From positions 1 to 21,907 of the forward strand of contig CAZPEV010000041.1 in assembly GCA_964585635.1 (NCBI GenBank): a DNA stretch of 21,907 nt. The letters run 5' to 3'. Under the pieces are notes generated by a model. The model did no database searches, had not been told where the DNA came from, and saw nothing but the letters and a program-made list of their open reading frames with translations. Both the position numbers and the translations under genes were made by a program. Shown here piece by piece: positions 8,047 through 15,568 of this stretch. This stretch comes from CAZPEV01 sp964585635 (GTDB lineage Bacteria; Zixibacteria; MSB-5A5; GN15; JAAZOE01). Position 1 is the first letter of the stretch; each line of letters starts with the position of its first letter.

Positions 8047-8316
8047 ATGACGCCGCAGTATGTGCTCTCCCTGGGACGAGAAGCTATCACGCTGACGCTC
8101 CTGGTTTCGGCCCCGATGCTGGCCTTCGGACTGATCGTCGGTTTGGTCATCTCGATTTTGCAGGCGGTGACCCAGATTCACGAAATGACCCTGACGTTTA
8201 TCCCCAAAATCGTGGCCGTGGCAGTTGCCCTGCTGATTTTTCTTCCCTGGATGATCAATATGCTGGTCGATTTTACGACCCGGCTGTTTGCGACCATTCC
8301 CACGCTGGTCGGTTAG
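8047..8316 (+). CDS. fliQ: Flagellar type III export protein FliQ
   Basis: This is an 89-residue protein, exactly the usual FliQ size, with two membrane helices (about residues 17-38 and 52-72). The family pattern is present: LGREAITLTLLVSAPMLAFG then GLVISILQAVTQIHEMTLTF and IPKIVAVAVALLIFLPWM. FliQ wraps the FliP-FliR core of the export gate. The ATG at 8047 follows AAAGGA (8035-8040). An upstream in-frame start at 8005 would lie inside fliP and has no family support. It is followed by the largest gap in the cluster. Confidence 0.96.
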   Translation: MTPQYVLSLGREAITLTLLVSAPMLAFGLIVGLVISILQAVTQIHEMTLTFIPKIVAVAVALLIFLPWMINMLVDFTTRLFATIPTLVG

Positions 8317-8491
8317 AAAAATATTCCCGCCCTCCAGGAAATGTTTTCCCGGCGGCCGCCGGGTGGGGCGGGGCGAATAGCGCGGCGGCCACGCAAGCGA
8401 TTACGCCCCAATAAATTGCCGAAGTTCAATTAGGATTCCTCCTCTTGGCACACCCCTTGCAATAAAGCCTGGCGACAACCAGACATATAGG
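8317..8491 (+). promoter_or_regulatory. 175-base gap between fliQ and fliR with palindrome and promoter
   Basis: This gap contains no gene. Near the fliQ end, GAAAAATATTCC (8316-8327) is imperfectly inverted around 8337-8348. A perfect 16-base palindrome CCCGGCGGCCGCCGGG lies at 8348-8363. It could fold at the end of the fliQ message, but no T run follows, so I do not call it a Rho-independent terminator. From about 8400 the sequence becomes AT-richer than its surroundings and leads into the sigma-54 promoter listed separately. The AT-rich stretch 8405-8440 would be a plausible place for an enhancer-binding activator, but I recognise no specific site. Confidence 0.6.
8446..8460 (+). promoter_or_regulatory. 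Sigma-54 (RpoN) promoter upstream of fliR
   Basis: The sequence TGGCACACCCCTTGC has the exact GG-N10-GC spacing of the -24/-12 consensus TGGCACG-N4-TTGC; only the seventh base differs. Transcription would begin near 8471-8473, giving a leader of about 20 bases before the fliR ATG at 8492. The element falls in the only large gap of the middle block, which argues against coincidence. It implies an RpoN-dependent activator (FlrC/FleR/FleQ-like) acting on the fliR-flhB-flhA-flhF-flhG-fliA unit. Confidence 0.85.
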
Positions 8492-9298
8492 ATGTTGACG
8501 GTGTTTGACCTAATAGGCTACGGCGCAGATAAAGTCCAATTGTTCCTTCTGCTGACGATGCGGATCGGGGGGATCATGCTGACCGCCCCGGTCTTTTCGC
8601 ATAATTCCATACCCCGCCGGATCGCCGTCGCAATCACGCTGATATTGGCGCTGGTTCTGATGCCGCTTCTGGTCAACACCCCCGTGCCGCAATCTTTGAC
8701 GCTGATCGAGTTGGTATTGCTGTGCCTGAAGGAGGTCATTTTCGGGGTTCTTATCGGGCTGGTGTTCAACCTGGTGTTCCTGGGGGTCCGGCTGGCGGGT
8801 TCGATCGTCAGTTATCAGATCGGATTTGCGATGGCCAACGTGGTCGATCCCAATTCCTCGGAGCAGGTGTCGGTCATCGGGGAAATCTGGTTCATGATTG
8901 CGACGTTGATCTTTCTCTTCCTTAACTGCCATCATGTCATCATCAGCGGCCTGGCCGATTCCTTCCGGGCGGTGCCGATGGGGACGACCACGCTTACCGG
9001 CCCGATCGGGGAATGGTTCATCAAGTATTCGGCGTTGGTGTTCGTCCTGGCCGTGAAGCTGGCGGCGCCGGTGATCATGACCGTATTTCTGGTCGAGGTG
9101 GCCATGGGGGTGCTGGCCCGCACCATGCCACAAATGAATATCTTCATCGTCGGCTTCCCCCTCAAAATTTTCACCGGCCTTCTGATGCTGGGTCTGTCGC
9201 TGCCGGTCTTCGCCTATGTCCTGACCAAAATTTGCGCCAACCTGGATAATGAGTTGGCCCGTCTCATGCACCTGTTTCAGGCCCGGGGGGCCAGCTGA
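8492..9298 (+). CDS. fliR: Flagellar type III export protein FliR
   Basis: FliR completes the FliPQR export-gate core. The 268-residue product is almost entirely hydrophobic with about six membrane helices. It has the family opening (QLFLLLTMRIGGIMLTAPVF then SHNSIPRRIAVAITLILALV), and the conserved middle segment GSIVSYQIGFAMANVVDPN leading to a GEIWFMIATLIFLFLN helix. The C-terminal half carries RTMPQMNIFIVGFPLKIFTG. The start is ATG at 8492 with only a weak AGG immediately upstream; no better in-frame start is available before the hydrophobic domain. It is the first gene after the sigma-54 promoter. Confidence 0.96.
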   Translation: MLTVFDLIGYGADKVQLFLLLTMRIGGIMLTAPVFSHNSIPRRIAVAITLILALVLMPLLVNTPVPQSLTLIELVLLCLKEVIFGVLIGLVFNLVFLGVRLAGSIVSYQIGFAMANVVDPNSSEQVSVIGEIWFMIATLIFLFLNCHHVIISGLADSFRAVPMGTTTLTGPIGEWFIKYSALVFVLAVKLAAPVIMTVFLVEVAMGVLARTMPQMNIFIVGFPLKIFTGLLMLGLSLPVFAYVLTKICANLDNELARLMHLFQARGAS

Positions 9299-9300
9299 TC

Positions 9301-10377
9301 ATGGAAGACTTCGGCCAGGAAAGAACCGAACAGGCAACTCCGCGCAAGGTGCAGAAGGCGCGGGAGGAAGGGCAGGTGGCGCGCTCCATGGAACTCAACT
9401 CCGTGGTGATCATCACCCTCGGCTTTGCCGCTATCTATGTCCTCGGGCCGGCCCTGTTTGCCAACCTGAGCTCGCTGATGCGGCACAGCCTTGCGGAGGC
9501 GCCCCACATGGCCATCACTCCCGGCACGGCGCATCACCTGATTATCGATCAAATGCTGGCGTTCAGCCTGGTTATCGGGCCGTTCCTGCTGACCCTTGCC
9601 GCCGTCGCCTATGCCATCAACGTGGCCCAGGTCGGGGTGTTGTTTTCCACCAAGTCGCTGGAGCCGAAGGTGGACAAATTCAACCTGGCCAAGGGATTCA
9701 AGCGGTTGCTGTCCAAGCGGTCGCTGATCGAGATGGTGCGCGATATTCTGAAGACGATCCTGATCTCAATCGTGGCCTATCACACCATCGCCGGCTGGAT
9801 CCCGGAGTTTATGCGACTGAGCGATGCCTCGGTCGGCGAATTTGCGCGGACGCTGGGCCACCTGTCGCTGCTGTTGGCGCTGAAAATATCGGCCGTCTTG
9901 TTTATCCTGGCGCTGTTCGACTTTGCCTTCCAGCGCTACGATTTGGCCCAAAATCTGAAGATGACGAAGCAGGAAGTTCGGGAGGAATTAAAGGACACCG
10001 AGGGGAATCCGCTGATCAAGAGCCGCGTCCGGCAGGTGCAGCGGGAAATCGCCCGGCAGCGCATGATGACCGAGATTCCCAAGGCGGACGTGGTCGTGAC
10101 CAACCCGACCGCGATCGCGGTGGCCCTCAAGTATGACACCCAGACGATGCCGGCCCCGATGGTCGTCGCCAAAGGGCAACGGTTGATGGCGGACAAGATC
10201 AGGGAAATCGCCCGCGCCCATCACGTGCCGATCGTCGAAAACAAGCCGCTGGCGCGGTCGCTGTTCAAGCTGGTCGACCTCGGGAATTATATCCCCGCCA
10301 CGCTCTACAAGGCGACGGCTGAAGTCCTGGCGCACATCTATCGCCTGCGGGACGGCCGGGGGGTGAGCCGTGGCTAA
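9301..10377 (+). CDS. flhB: Flagellar export switch protein FlhB (NPTA variant)
   Basis: FlhB controls substrate specificity of the flagellar export gate. It has a typical N-terminus (ERTEQATPRKVQKAREEGQV), four membrane helices, the conserved linker MTKQEVREELKDTEGNP, and the cytoplasmic domain ending in ENKPLARSLFKLVDLGNYIP. At 358 residues the length is normal. The family autocleavage motif NPTH is NPTA here (residues 268-271), with the surrounding VVVTNPTAIAVALKYD otherwise standard. Asn and Pro, the bonded pair that is cut, remain, but the His is missing, so cleavage may be slowed or altered. It starts two bases after fliR and overlaps flhA by 8 bases. Confidence 0.96.
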   Translation: MEDFGQERTEQATPRKVQKAREEGQVARSMELNSVVIITLGFAAIYVLGPALFANLSSLMRHSLAEAPHMAITPGTAHHLIIDQMLAFSLVIGPFLLTLAAVAYAINVAQVGVLFSTKSLEPKVDKFNLAKGFKRLLSKRSLIEMVRDILKTILISIVAYHTIAGWIPEFMRLSDASVGEFARTLGHLSLLLALKISAVLFILALFDFAFQRYDLAQNLKMTKQEVREELKDTEGNPLIKSRVRQVQREIARQRMMTEIPKADVVVTNPTAIAVALKYDTQTMPAPMVVAKGQRLMADKIREIARAHHVPIVENKPLARSLFKLVDLGNYIPATLYKATAEVLAHIYRLRDGRGVSRG

Positions 10378-12445
10378 TCAGAACCGTTCCATGTTGTCCT
10401 ATGTGGCACAGCATTCCGACATCGCCATGGCGGTCCTGGTCATGGGGATCATCGCCGTTCTGATCATCCCGATCCCGGCCCAACTGCTGGATTTCGCCCT
10501 GGCTTTCAATATCGCTTTTTCGATTGTCATCCTGATCGCGACCCTCTATATCACCAGTCCGCTCGACCTGTCCGTCTTTCCCGGCATGCTGTTGATCATC
10601 ACCCTGGTGCGGTTGTCGCTCAACGTCGCCTCGACGCGCTTGATCTTGGGGGACGGATATGCCGGCGAGGTGATTAATTCTTTCGGCAATTTCGTCGTCA
10701 AAGGGAATTACGTCGTCGGCTTCATCATCTTCCTGATCCTGGTCATCATCCAGTTTGTCGTGATCACGAAAGGCGCCACCCGTATTTCGGAAGTCGCCGC
10801 GCGCTTTACGTTGGACGCCATGCCGGGCAAGCAGATGGCGATTGACGCGGACCTCAACGCCGGTTTAATCACCGACGCCGACGCCCGCGCCCGCCGGTTG
10901 GCCATCTCCCGCGAGGCCGATTTCTACGGCGCCATGGACGGCGCTTCGAAGTTCGTCCGCGGAGACGCCATCGCCGGGATTCTGATCACGGCCATCAACG
11001 TCATCGGCGGGTTCATCATCGGCATCGTCATGCAGGGCATGTCCGTGGCCGAGTCGTTGCGGACCTATACGTTGCTTTCGGTCGGCGACGGATTGGTGAC
11101 GCAGATTCCGGCCTTGATCGTGTCGACCGCCTCGGGTATCATCGTGACCCGGGCGGCGGCCGATTCCAACATGGGCGCCGACCTGACCCGCCAGCTCAGC
11201 CTCCAGCCGCGGGCGATCATGGTCGCCTCCGGCATCATCCTCTTCTTCGGCGTCATCCCCGGCATGCCGACGCTGCCGTTTATCACTCTCGGCTCCCTGT
11301 TGGGGCTGCTGGCCTACTTCATCGACAAGGGCCAGAAGCTCGACAAGACGCAAAAGCGGTTGGCCGAGCAGGCCAAGACCGACGCGCCGGTGGAGCCGAA
11401 GACCGAGGATCTCCTCAGGATCGATTCACTGGAAGTGGAGATCGGGTACGGTTTGATTCCGATGGTCGACACCAAGCAAGGGGGCGACCTGCTGGATCGG
11501 ATCGGCGTCATCCGCAAACAGATGGCGATGTCGATGGGGATCATCGTCCCCCCCATTCGCATTCGCGACAACGTGCAACTGCGGCCCAATGAATACATCA
11601 TCCGGATCAAGGGGTTGACGGTTGCCTCGGGCGAGTTGATGCCGGATCATTTGATGGCCATCAACCCCGGATACGTGGCCGAAGATATCGAGGGATTCGA
11701 CGCCGACGAGCCGGCCTTCCACCTCAAGGCCCGGTGGATCATCCCCAACCTGAAAGAAATGGCGGAGGCCAGGGGATATACGGTCGTCGAGCCGACCGCC
11801 GTGGTGGCCACTCACCTGACCGAAATCATCCGCGCCAACGCCGCCGAGATCATCACCCGCCAGGACGTGCAGCATCTGCTGGACACTCTCCGGACGGAGC
11901 AGCCGGCGCTGGTCGACGGGGTCATGCCGGAGCTGGTGACGTTGCCGGTGGTGCACAAGATTCTGCAGCTGCTTCTGGCCGAGCGGGTGCCGATCCGCGA
12001 TCTGGGAACGATCATGGAAACCGTTTCCGACTACGCCGTCGCAACCAAGGATCCCGAGGTGTTGGCCGAGTACTGCCGCATGACGCTGCGGCGCCGGATA
12101 TCAGACATGCTCAAGGACGATCAGGGGCAGGTGCATTGCTTCACCCTGTCGCCGGCGGTGGAGCAGATGCTGACCGAGGCCATCCAGAATACCAAACAGG
12201 GGATAATGCTGGTGTTGCCGCCGGAGACGTCCGACCGGCTGATCCGGGCGACGACCCATCAGGCGGACATACTCTCGGCCGGCGGGCATCATCCCATTTG
12301 CCTGACCTCGCCTAACGTGCGGCTGGCGTTCCGGCGGCTGGTCGAGTCGGCGCTGCCACAATTGACGGTGGTGTCCTTCAACGAAATTCATCGCGATATC
12401 AATCTGCTTTCAACCGGAATGGTGGAGATAGATCATGATCATTAA
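10370..12445 (+). CDS. flhA: Flagellar type III export protein FlhA
   Basis: FlhA forms the nonameric ring that docks export substrates and uses the proton gradient. The N-terminal half has about eight membrane helices with the FHIPEP-family signature TLVRLSLNVASTRLIL and the conserved cytoplasmic loop containing RISEVAARFTLDAMPGKQMA followed by IDADLNAGLITDADARARR. The segment VGDGLVTQIPALIVSTASGI is also typical. The soluble C-terminal domain (about residues 340-691) includes GYGLIPMVDTKQGGDLLDRI and a C-terminal VVSFNEI stretch. At 691 residues it is full length. The GTG at 10370 follows a GGGGGTGA tract. It overlaps both flhB (8 bases) and flhF (11 bases). Confidence 0.97.
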   Translation: MANQNRSMLSYVAQHSDIAMAVLVMGIIAVLIIPIPAQLLDFALAFNIAFSIVILIATLYITSPLDLSVFPGMLLIITLVRLSLNVASTRLILGDGYAGEVINSFGNFVVKGNYVVGFIIFLILVIIQFVVITKGATRISEVAARFTLDAMPGKQMAIDADLNAGLITDADARARRLAISREADFYGAMDGASKFVRGDAIAGILITAINVIGGFIIGIVMQGMSVAESLRTYTLLSVGDGLVTQIPALIVSTASGIIVTRAAADSNMGADLTRQLSLQPRAIMVASGIILFFGVIPGMPTLPFITLGSLLGLLAYFIDKGQKLDKTQKRLAEQAKTDAPVEPKTEDLLRIDSLEVEIGYGLIPMVDTKQGGDLLDRIGVIRKQMAMSMGIIVPPIRIRDNVQLRPNEYIIRIKGLTVASGELMPDHLMAINPGYVAEDIEGFDADEPAFHLKARWIIPNLKEMAEARGYTVVEPTAVVATHLTEIIRANAAEIITRQDVQHLLDTLRTEQPALVDGVMPELVTLPVVHKILQLLLAERVPIRDLGTIMETVSDYAVATKDPEVLAEYCRMTLRRRISDMLKDDQGQVHCFTLSPAVEQMLTEAIQNTKQGIMLVLPPETSDRLIRATTHQADILSAGGHHPICLTSPNVRLAFRRLVESALPQLTVVSFNEIHRDINLLSTGMVEIDHDH

Positions 12446-13544
12446 GTCGTTTGTTGCCGACACGGTTGCCGGCGCCCTCAAACTGGCCCGCACCGAATTG
12501 GGCGGAGAGGCGGTCATCCTCAAAACCCGTAAGCTGGAGGGGAGTTTTTCTCCGACGGCCGGCAATCGCATCGAGGTTACCGCCTGCGTCGACCGACCGC
12601 AAGCGCCGCCGTCGGCGGGCGGAATCGCCGCGACCGCGGCTGAGCCCCGGCGCTTGGCGGCCGACGTCGCCGGTGAGCGGATTCCGGTCGATGAGATCGT
12701 ACAGAAGCTCGACTTCCTGATTGATGTCTTTCAGGCGCCGCAGCGCAAGGGCGCTTTTCCCGGCAACGTCGGCCGGCTGTTCGCCGCCCTTTTGGATGCC
12801 GATTTCCCCGAGACGATTGCCTGCGAGACGGCCGAGCGAGTGGCCGCCCATTTCCCGGACGAAGATGACTATGGCAGGCTGGCCCGAGCTGCCGCCGCCA
12901 TACTCCTGGAACAGCTGCCCCATGCCTCCAGCCCGTTCCGCGCCGATCAGAAGGTGGCACTGGTTGGCCCGGCCGGAGGGGGCAAGACGTCACTGATGGG
13001 ACGGCTGGCGGGGTATCTGCTCCGTGAACCGAAATTGGCTGTCTGCCTGACCTCGCTGGACCAACTCAAGCTGTCCGCGCCGGAGGAACTCCAGGCCTAC
13101 GCCGATATTCTCAACGTCGATCATATCGACCTTCCTTGCCAGATGGATCGCACCCATCTGGACTCGCAGGTGCGCCACAAAGTGACCCTGATCGATACTC
13201 CCGCCCTCAACGCCCGTGATCGGGTCGAAATACAGACCTACGCTCTGAAGCTGGCCCAGATCGAGCCGGACCGGATCATCGGAGTCTTTCCGGCCATCGC
13301 CCGGTCGGTCGACCTGATTGAAATGATGCGCGCCTATCGACCGCTCCATCTGACGGAGTTGGCCGTGACGATGACCGATCAGACACATCGTCTGGGCGGG
13401 GTAATCGCCCTCTCGATTCAATCGGGGTTACCGGTCACGATTCTGGGAACCGGCCGGAAGGCGGACGGCCTGAGCCTGGCTCCCGATTTCGGGAAAATCA
13501 TCGATGATTGCCTGGGTCTCGACGATGGGGGGAGTCATGACTGA
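12435..13544 (+). CDS. flhF: FlhF-like SRP-family GTPase with eroded nucleotide motifs
   Basis: FlhF normally recruits the flagellar base to its site, often the pole. The N-terminal B domain (residues 1-51) is recognisable (MIIKSFVADTVAGALKLART then GGEAVILKTRKLEG), followed by an Ala/Pro linker and a helical N domain (about 85-165). The G domain starts with a P-loop GPAGGGKTS (178-186). The later motifs are changed. The DTYR segment reads TSLDQLKLSAPEELQAYADI (206-225), the usual DTAG reads DTPA (254-257), and the guanine-specificity TKLD position reads TMTDQT (312-317). It may bind nucleotide weakly or act without GTP hydrolysis. At 369 residues it has normal length. Its position before flhG supports the name. 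Confidence 0.87.
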   Translation: MIIKSFVADTVAGALKLARTELGGEAVILKTRKLEGSFSPTAGNRIEVTACVDRPQAPPSAGGIAATAAEPRRLAADVAGERIPVDEIVQKLDFLIDVFQAPQRKGAFPGNVGRLFAALLDADFPETIACETAERVAAHFPDEDDYGRLARAAAAILLEQLPHASSPFRADQKVALVGPAGGGKTSLMGRLAGYLLREPKLAVCLTSLDQLKLSAPEELQAYADILNVDHIDLPCQMDRTHLDSQVRHKVTLIDTPALNARDRVEIQTYALKLAQIEPDRIIGVFPAIARSVDLIEMMRAYRPLHLTELAVTMTDQTHRLGGVIALSIQSGLPVTILGTGRKADGLSLAPDFGKIIDDCLGLDDGGSHD

Positions 13545-14361
13545 CCATCAGGTCTTATCCGGCCCGCGGGTGACCGCGATCGCCTCCGGCAAGGGGGGCG
13601 TCGGAAAGTCGGTCATCGCCTTTAATGTGGCGGAACGGCTTTCCCGTCACGGCCGCGTCATGCTGATCGATGGCGATTTTCACACCGGTAATCTCCATCT
13701 GCTGGGAAACGTTGTTCCCGAGGGCGGTTGGCAGGATATCTGCGACGGCCGAGCGTCCTGGGAAGAAGTCGTCGTCTCCATGGGGCCTAACCTTTGTCTC
13801 CTGGCGTCGGTGGGCCGCCCGGCCGAGCAGGCCTTTCCCGAAATCAATCGCCTGGCGACCTTCCTGTCGCGCCTGCGGCAGGTCATGGCCGGCTTTGATC
13901 ATATTCTGGTCGACACCGCTTCGGGCGTCCTCCCGCACACGCTGCTGCTGCTCCATGCCGCCGATGAAGCGGTCTTGGTCACGACGCCGGAATTGACCTC
14001 GCTATCCGACTGCTACGCCCTCTACAAAGTGCTGACGACGCACAACCGGCATTTGAATGCCTCGCTGCTCATCAACCAGGTCGAGCGGGACGAGGACGTG
14101 GTCTATATCCATCAGAAGTTTGCCTCCATCACTGAGCAGTTCCTTGGCCGACGGCCGACCCGGCGCGGGTATCTGAGCCGTGACCGGGCCCTGATTGAGG
14201 CCGTCGCGCATCAGCAAAGCGTGGCGCAGTGGGGGCCCGACAGTATCGTCGGTGCGCAACTGGCCCGCCTGGCTGACGGCCTGGCAGGAAGGGCCGCGGA
14301 CGAAAATACAACCTCGAAAACAATTAATATCACCGCCCTTGGGGCCGATATAAGGGAATAG
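13537..14361 (+). CDS. flhG: FlhG (YlxH/FleN) MinD-like ATPase
   Basis: FlhG is a MinD/ParA-type ATPase that limits flagellar number and acts with FlhF. The deviant Walker A motif SGKGGVGKS is at residues 17-25. The A' region reads MLIDGDFHTGNLHLLG, and a Walker B-like HILVDTASGVLPHT follows, then LVTTPELTSLSDCYAL, all typical of the family. Only about ten residues precede the conserved core, and the DQAxxLR helix that in other FlhG proteins stimulates FlhF is absent. An in-frame upstream ATG at 13504 would not restore it. I chose ATG 13537, preceded by GGGGGGAG at 13527-13534. It overlaps flhF by 8 bases. No obvious membrane-targeting sequence is visible at the C-terminus. Confidence 0.92.
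   Translation: MTDHQVLSGPRVTAIASGKGGVGKSVIAFNVAERLSRHGRVMLIDGDFHTGNLHLLGNVVPEGGWQDICDGRASWEEVVVSMGPNLCLLASVGRPAEQAFPEINRLATFLSRLRQVMAGFDHILVDTASGVLPHTLLLLHAADEAVLVTTPELTSLSDCYALYKVLTTHNRHLNASLLINQVERDEDVVYIHQKFASITEQFLGRRPTRRGYLSRDRALIEAVAHQQSVAQWGPDSIVGAQLARLADGLAGRAADENTTSKTINITALGADIRE
14325..14351 (+). promoter_or_regulatory. Possible sigma-28 (FliA) promoter upstream of fliA
   Basis: TAAT (14325-14328), then 15 bases, then GCCGATAT (14344-14351) resembles the sigma-28 consensus TAAA-N15-GCCGATAA with two mismatches. It lies within the last codons of flhG, 17 bases before the fliA ATG, and would allow FliA to activate its own gene. The leader would be very short and would exclude the AAGGGA at 14352-14357. 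GCCGATA-type strings are common in this GC-rich sequence, so this is a weak call. Confidence 0.3.
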
Positions 14362-14368
14362 CAGACAA

Positions 14369-15238
14369 ATGATTAGCACAACCAAGGTGAAAAAGCAGAG
14401 CCGACGGCTAAGCCGGTCGGCAATCGGTTCGAAAGTGCCGGTTATGCCGCAAGTGCCGGAGCCGTCGCCGCGTGACCTATCCGTGAGGCGGGAATGGGCA
14501 CAGTACCTGAAGCAGCAGGATCCCCATCTTCGTCGTCGGCTTCTGGACCGCTATCTGCCGCTGGTGCGGAACGTGGCCGGGCGGATGGCGATCAATTTCC
14601 CCCGTTCGGTGGAGTTGTGCGATTTGATCAATACCGGGGTGATCGGGTTGATTGAGGCCTTCAGCAATTTCGACCCCGACCGCGGTGTCAAATTCGAGAC
14701 TTATGCCGTGCCCCGCATCCGGGGCGCCATCCTGGACGAATTGCGCTCGCTTGACTGGGTGCCGCGTTCCACTCGCGCCCGGGCGCGGGAGATCGAACGA
14801 GCCCTTTTGGGATTCGAACATGCCGAGGGGCGCCCGCCGTCGGATGATGAATTGGCCAAGCATATGAAGATCAGCGTCGAGGAACTGCATTACTCGATGG
14901 AAGACGTCTCCAAGACTTCGCTTCTGTCACTGGACGAATTGATCTTTCGAGAAGAGGACAACCGTCAGGTACCCCGGATCGAAACGGTTGAGGATGAAAA
15001 CGCCAACACGACGCTTAAGAAGCTCGAAAAGAGCGAACTGCAGGCCTATCTCGTCGTGGCTCTGGATCGCCTCACCGAGCAGGAGAAGCTGGTCATCGCC
15101 CTGTATTATTACGAAGAGCTGACGCTGAAAGAAATCGGCGAGGTGATGAAAATCTCCGAGTCGCGCGTCTCGCAGATTCACACCAAAGCGGTACTGAAGC
15201 TACGCGGCATGGTCCGCGAGCGATTCGGCCTGGCCTGA
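14369..15238 (+). CDS. fliA: Flagellar sigma factor FliA (sigma-28)
   Basis: FliA directs RNA polymerase to late flagellar genes such as flagellin and chemotaxis genes. The 289-residue protein has region 2 (RYLPLVRNVAGRMAINFP, then DLINTGVIGLIEAFSNFDPD and RGVKFETYAVPRIRGAILDE), region 3, and region 4 with the helix-turn-helix (LTEQEKLVIALYYYEELTLK then EIGEVMKISESRVSQIHTKA). This is the FliA/WhiG subfamily, not a housekeeping sigma. The N-terminus carries 30-40 extra basic residues before the conserved REWAQYLKQQDP; an in-frame ATG at 14444 would remove most of these. It follows flhG after seven bases. I see no flgM-like anti-sigma gene in the window. Confidence 0.95.
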   Translation: MISTTKVKKQSRRLSRSAIGSKVPVMPQVPEPSPRDLSVRREWAQYLKQQDPHLRRRLLDRYLPLVRNVAGRMAINFPRSVELCDLINTGVIGLIEAFSNFDPDRGVKFETYAVPRIRGAILDELRSLDWVPRSTRARAREIERALLGFEHAEGRPPSDDELAKHMKISVEELHYSMEDVSKTSLLSLDELIFREEDNRQVPRIETVEDENANTTLKKLEKSELQAYLVVALDRLTEQEKLVIALYYYEELTLKEIGEVMKISESRVSQIHTKAVLKLRGMVRERFGLA

Positions 15239-15259
15239 GGCGCCGGCCGGGGAGGAAAT

Positions 15260-15550
15260 ATGCGTCCGATAGAGTTTCAGGACAATCTCTCCAAGACCCA
15301 GGCCGCGGAACGGATGAACCAGATTCTGAAGGCCCACGGGGAGATGGAGCAGCGGCTGATGGCGGCCGCCCTGAAGGACAAGACCGCTTCCCAAATGGAA
15401 CAGCCGCAGGCCGGTGAGAAGACCGACATGGTGATTATCCGGAAAGACCAGGAAAAGCAGAAAAAGCAGCAACAACATAAAAAAGACACCCGGAAAGAGG
15501 ACGATGATCAGCCGGAGCAGCCGCCGGAGCATCTGGATATTGCCGGGTAA
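15260..15550 (+). CDS. Small charged flagellar-operon protein, function unknown
   Basis: This 96-residue protein is preceded by a very good ribosome binding site (GGGGAGGA, 15249-15256). The first half is probably helical (NLSKTQAAERMNQILKAHGE, then MEQRLMAAALKDK). The second half is an extremely hydrophilic run of Lys, Gln, Glu and Asp with no predicted fold (for example QEKQKKQQQHKKDTRKEDDD). It has no signal peptide or membrane span. Short proteins of this sort are common next to fliA in other flagellar clusters, but I cannot name a family with confidence. A chaperone-like, linker or RNA-binding role would be guesswork. It follows fliA by about 20 bases. Confidence 0.75.
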   Translation: MRPIEFQDNLSKTQAAERMNQILKAHGEMEQRLMAAALKDKTASQMEQPQAGEKTDMVIIRKDQEKQKKQQQHKKDTRKEDDDQPEQPPEHLDIAG

Positions 15551-15568
15551 GGCAGGAAAGGAAGAAAA

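Noticed and set aside
8348..8363. Perfect palindrome after fliQ as a Rho-independent terminator
   Set aside because: It is followed by a G-rich sequence and no T run, so I list it only as part of the intergenic region.
9249..10136. A 295-codon + strand frame overlapping the end of fliR and most of flhB
   Set aside because: It is an alternative frame of flhB, rich in Gly/Arg/Ala with no family similarity. The flhB frame has clear conserved motifs.
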